From: Candidatus Omnitrophica bacterium CG02_land_8_20_14_3_00__42_8 | GTDB taxonomy: Bacteria > Omnitrophota > Gorgyraeia > Gorgyraeales > Gorgyraeaceae | Length of the DNA stretch: 6,316 nt | NCBI GenBank assembly: GCA_002780805.1 | Contig: PEUD01000014.1 | Span: 1 to 6,316, forward strand | Direction of reading: 5' to 3' | Part shown: positions 5,975-6,316 of the stretch, in pieces | How positions within the stretch are numbered: position 1 is the stretch's first letter | Layout: the number at the start of each line of letters is the position of its first letter | Notes under the pieces: generated by a model | Told to the model about the DNA's origin: nothing | The model's database searches: none | The model's input: the letters and a program-made list of their open reading frames with translations, nothing else | Position numbers and translations under genes: made by a program

Positions 5975-5981
5975 TAAGCAA
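5954..5981 (-). promoter_or_regulatory. Extended -10 promoter reading toward DUF3800
   Basis: On the minus strand TTGCTT (5981-5976) and a perfect TATAAT (5959-5954) are 16 bp apart, with TG one base before the -10 (TGATATAAT). Initiation is expected near 5948-5946. The first strong stop is the terminator at 5794-5824, so the basal transcript would be about 155 nt. Confidence 0.6.
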
Positions 5982-6019
5982 GCGGGATCACGCCTTCTTC
6001 GCCCAGTGTAAACCGCGTC

Positions 6020-6054
6020 CACCCCCGGGGAGTCTGATTGCCACCCCGGGGGTG
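6020..6054. repeat. Paired GC-rich palindromes (11-bp inverted repeat)
   Basis: CACCCCCGGGG (6020-6030) and CCCCGGGGGTG (6044-6054) are perfect inverted copies with a 13-base spacer. Each arm is itself a CCCCGGGG palindrome. On the minus strand they also read as two near-identical 12-mers, CCCCCGGGGTGG and CCCCGGGGGTGG, starting 22 bp apart, about two helical turns. It could be an operator pair upstream of the promoter at 5954-5981, or a terminator-like hairpin for plus-strand transcription (TTTATT follows). No long T-run follows on the minus strand. The composition stands out sharply from the AT-rich surroundings. Confidence 0.6.
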
Positions 6055-6077
6055 TTTATTCGCCTTATACGCAAAAT

Positions 6078-6218
6078 CTAGGTCTTAGGCAGCCAGATTT
6101 CTTTGCCGTCAAAAACGACTAAAATGGCCCTTGGAGTTTCTTTTATAAGCAAAACATCCACCCATATGTATGTTTCTGAATATAAGACGAATTTTAACAG
6201 GTTTTTTAAGCTAAACAT
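6078..6218 (-). CDS. Small 46-residue protein with a C-terminal WLPK motif, unknown function
   Basis: ATG 6218 to TAG 6078 encodes 46 residues starting MFSLKNLLKFVLYSE. It continues with YIWVDVLLIKETPRAILVVF and ends DGKEIWLPKT. The second half alternates hydrophobic strands in a pattern I associate with very small phage- and plasmid-type proteins that end in (E/A)xWLPKS, likely a compact beta fold. That likeness is from memory, not a search. It begins five bases after the stop of the upstream partial gene, with AAGG just before the ATG, so the two are probably co-transcribed. There is no signal peptide or clear transmembrane helix. A shorter product starting nearer YIWV cannot be excluded, though there is no ATG there. 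Function is unknown. Confidence 0.65.
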   Translation of the reverse strand: MFSLKNLLKFVLYSETYIWVDVLLIKETPRAILVVFDGKEIWLPKT

Positions 6219-6223
6219 AGGCC

Positions 6224-6316
6224 TTACAGAATGCCTTTCTTTTTTAGAAATTCCCTATCCTCTTCGCTCATTCCCTGAAATATATTACCTACTTTATTCT
6301 TTTCTCTTTCTTTACT
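6224..6316 (-). CDS. C-terminal end of an unidentified protein (partial)
   Basis: The last 30 codons of a minus-strand gene that enters from the right edge, ending at TAA 6226-6224. The visible tail is highly charged, reading SKEREKNKVGNIFQGMSEED and then REFLKKKGIL, probably helical and cytoplasmic. The frame is open to the window edge and tightly linked to the 46-codon gene that follows five bases later. Too little is present to name a family. Confidence 0.5.
   Translation of the reverse strand, partial: SKEREKNKVGNIFQGMSEEDREFLKKKGIL

Larger units (their letters stand above)
5831..6084 (-). other. Short ORFs in two frames meeting at an A7 run: decayed or frameshifted small gene
   Basis: Most of the 311-bp gap between DUF3800 and the 46-codon gene is covered here. 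On the minus strand one frame is open for 56 codons from 6084 to 5917, reading AYKANKHPRGGNQTPRGW and later FTLGEEGVIPLAYLYISD before stopping at TGA 5916-5914. The frame that continues after a one-base backward slip at the A7 run (5927-5921) ends MVELHSKTIRKVAQLEG and then LNPPR at TAA 5833-5831. Neither frame has a convincing start for a full product. ATG 5899 would give only 22 residues, and GTG 5991 in the first frame has no properly spaced Shine-Dalgarno. It could be a pseudogene, a sequencing indel in a homopolymer, a true frameshift site, or chance openness in a regulatory region. A promoter (5954-5981) lies inside it. I do not recognise the translated sequences as a named family. Confidence 0.3.

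Noticed and set aside
6020..6054. Intrinsic terminator of the 46-codon gene
   Set aside because: Read on that gene's strand, the hairpin is followed by GACGCGG rather than a T-run, so it is not a standard terminator in that direction.

Overview
The window is a mobile-element and defence-type neighbourhood from an AT-rich bacterium. Several genes start without a clear Shine-Dalgarno site, intergenic spaces are short and small structured RNAs or hairpins are frequent. This would fit a Patescibacteria/CPR-like or other uncultivated lineage. No marker gene is present, so the taxonomic placement is a guess.

Left end (1-827). A fragment of an IS3-family transposase (minus strand, still carrying a D(35)E spacing) is cut off by a compact single-gene transposon. 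That element has a Y1 (HUH) REP-associated tyrosine transposase gene (290-760) between two roughly 60-bp imperfect inverted repeats. Each repeat ends in GGGGACGGTTCT and contains GGGACA sub-repeats. The right end of the element lies only nine bases after the hsdS stop codon.

Centre (828-4843). A tight minus-strand operon runs radC, hsdM, hsdS: a RadC/JAB-domain protein, the type I DNA methyltransferase and the specificity subunit. radC and hsdM are nine bases apart, and hsdM and hsdS overlap as ATGA. Together hsdM and hsdS would form a sequence-specific adenine methyltransferase. The restriction subunit hsdR is not in the window, and the position where it might follow is occupied by the transposon.

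Right of radC (4844-5766). A near-consensus sigma-70 promoter (TTGACA, 17 bp, TATACT) on the plus strand drives what looks like a stand-alone structured RNA of about 97 nt that folds into a rod and ends in a U-run. It converges on a DUF3800-family (putative RNase H-like) gene on the minus strand.

Right end (5767-6316). Upstream of the DUF3800 gene is a 311-bp stretch with no confident gene. It holds an extended -10 promoter firing towards DUF3800, a short ORF, and a strong intrinsic terminator only 26 bases before the DUF3800 start, an arrangement resembling an attenuated leader. It also has two GC-rich palindromes spaced 22 bp apart, and two reading frames that meet at an A AAA AAC slip site. 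Beyond it are a small 46-codon gene ending in a WLPK motif and the last 30 codons of another gene, both on the minus strand.

The best candidates for undescribed biology are the orphan RNA at 5022-5119, the possible attenuator in front of DUF3800, and the frameshift-like module at 5831-6084.
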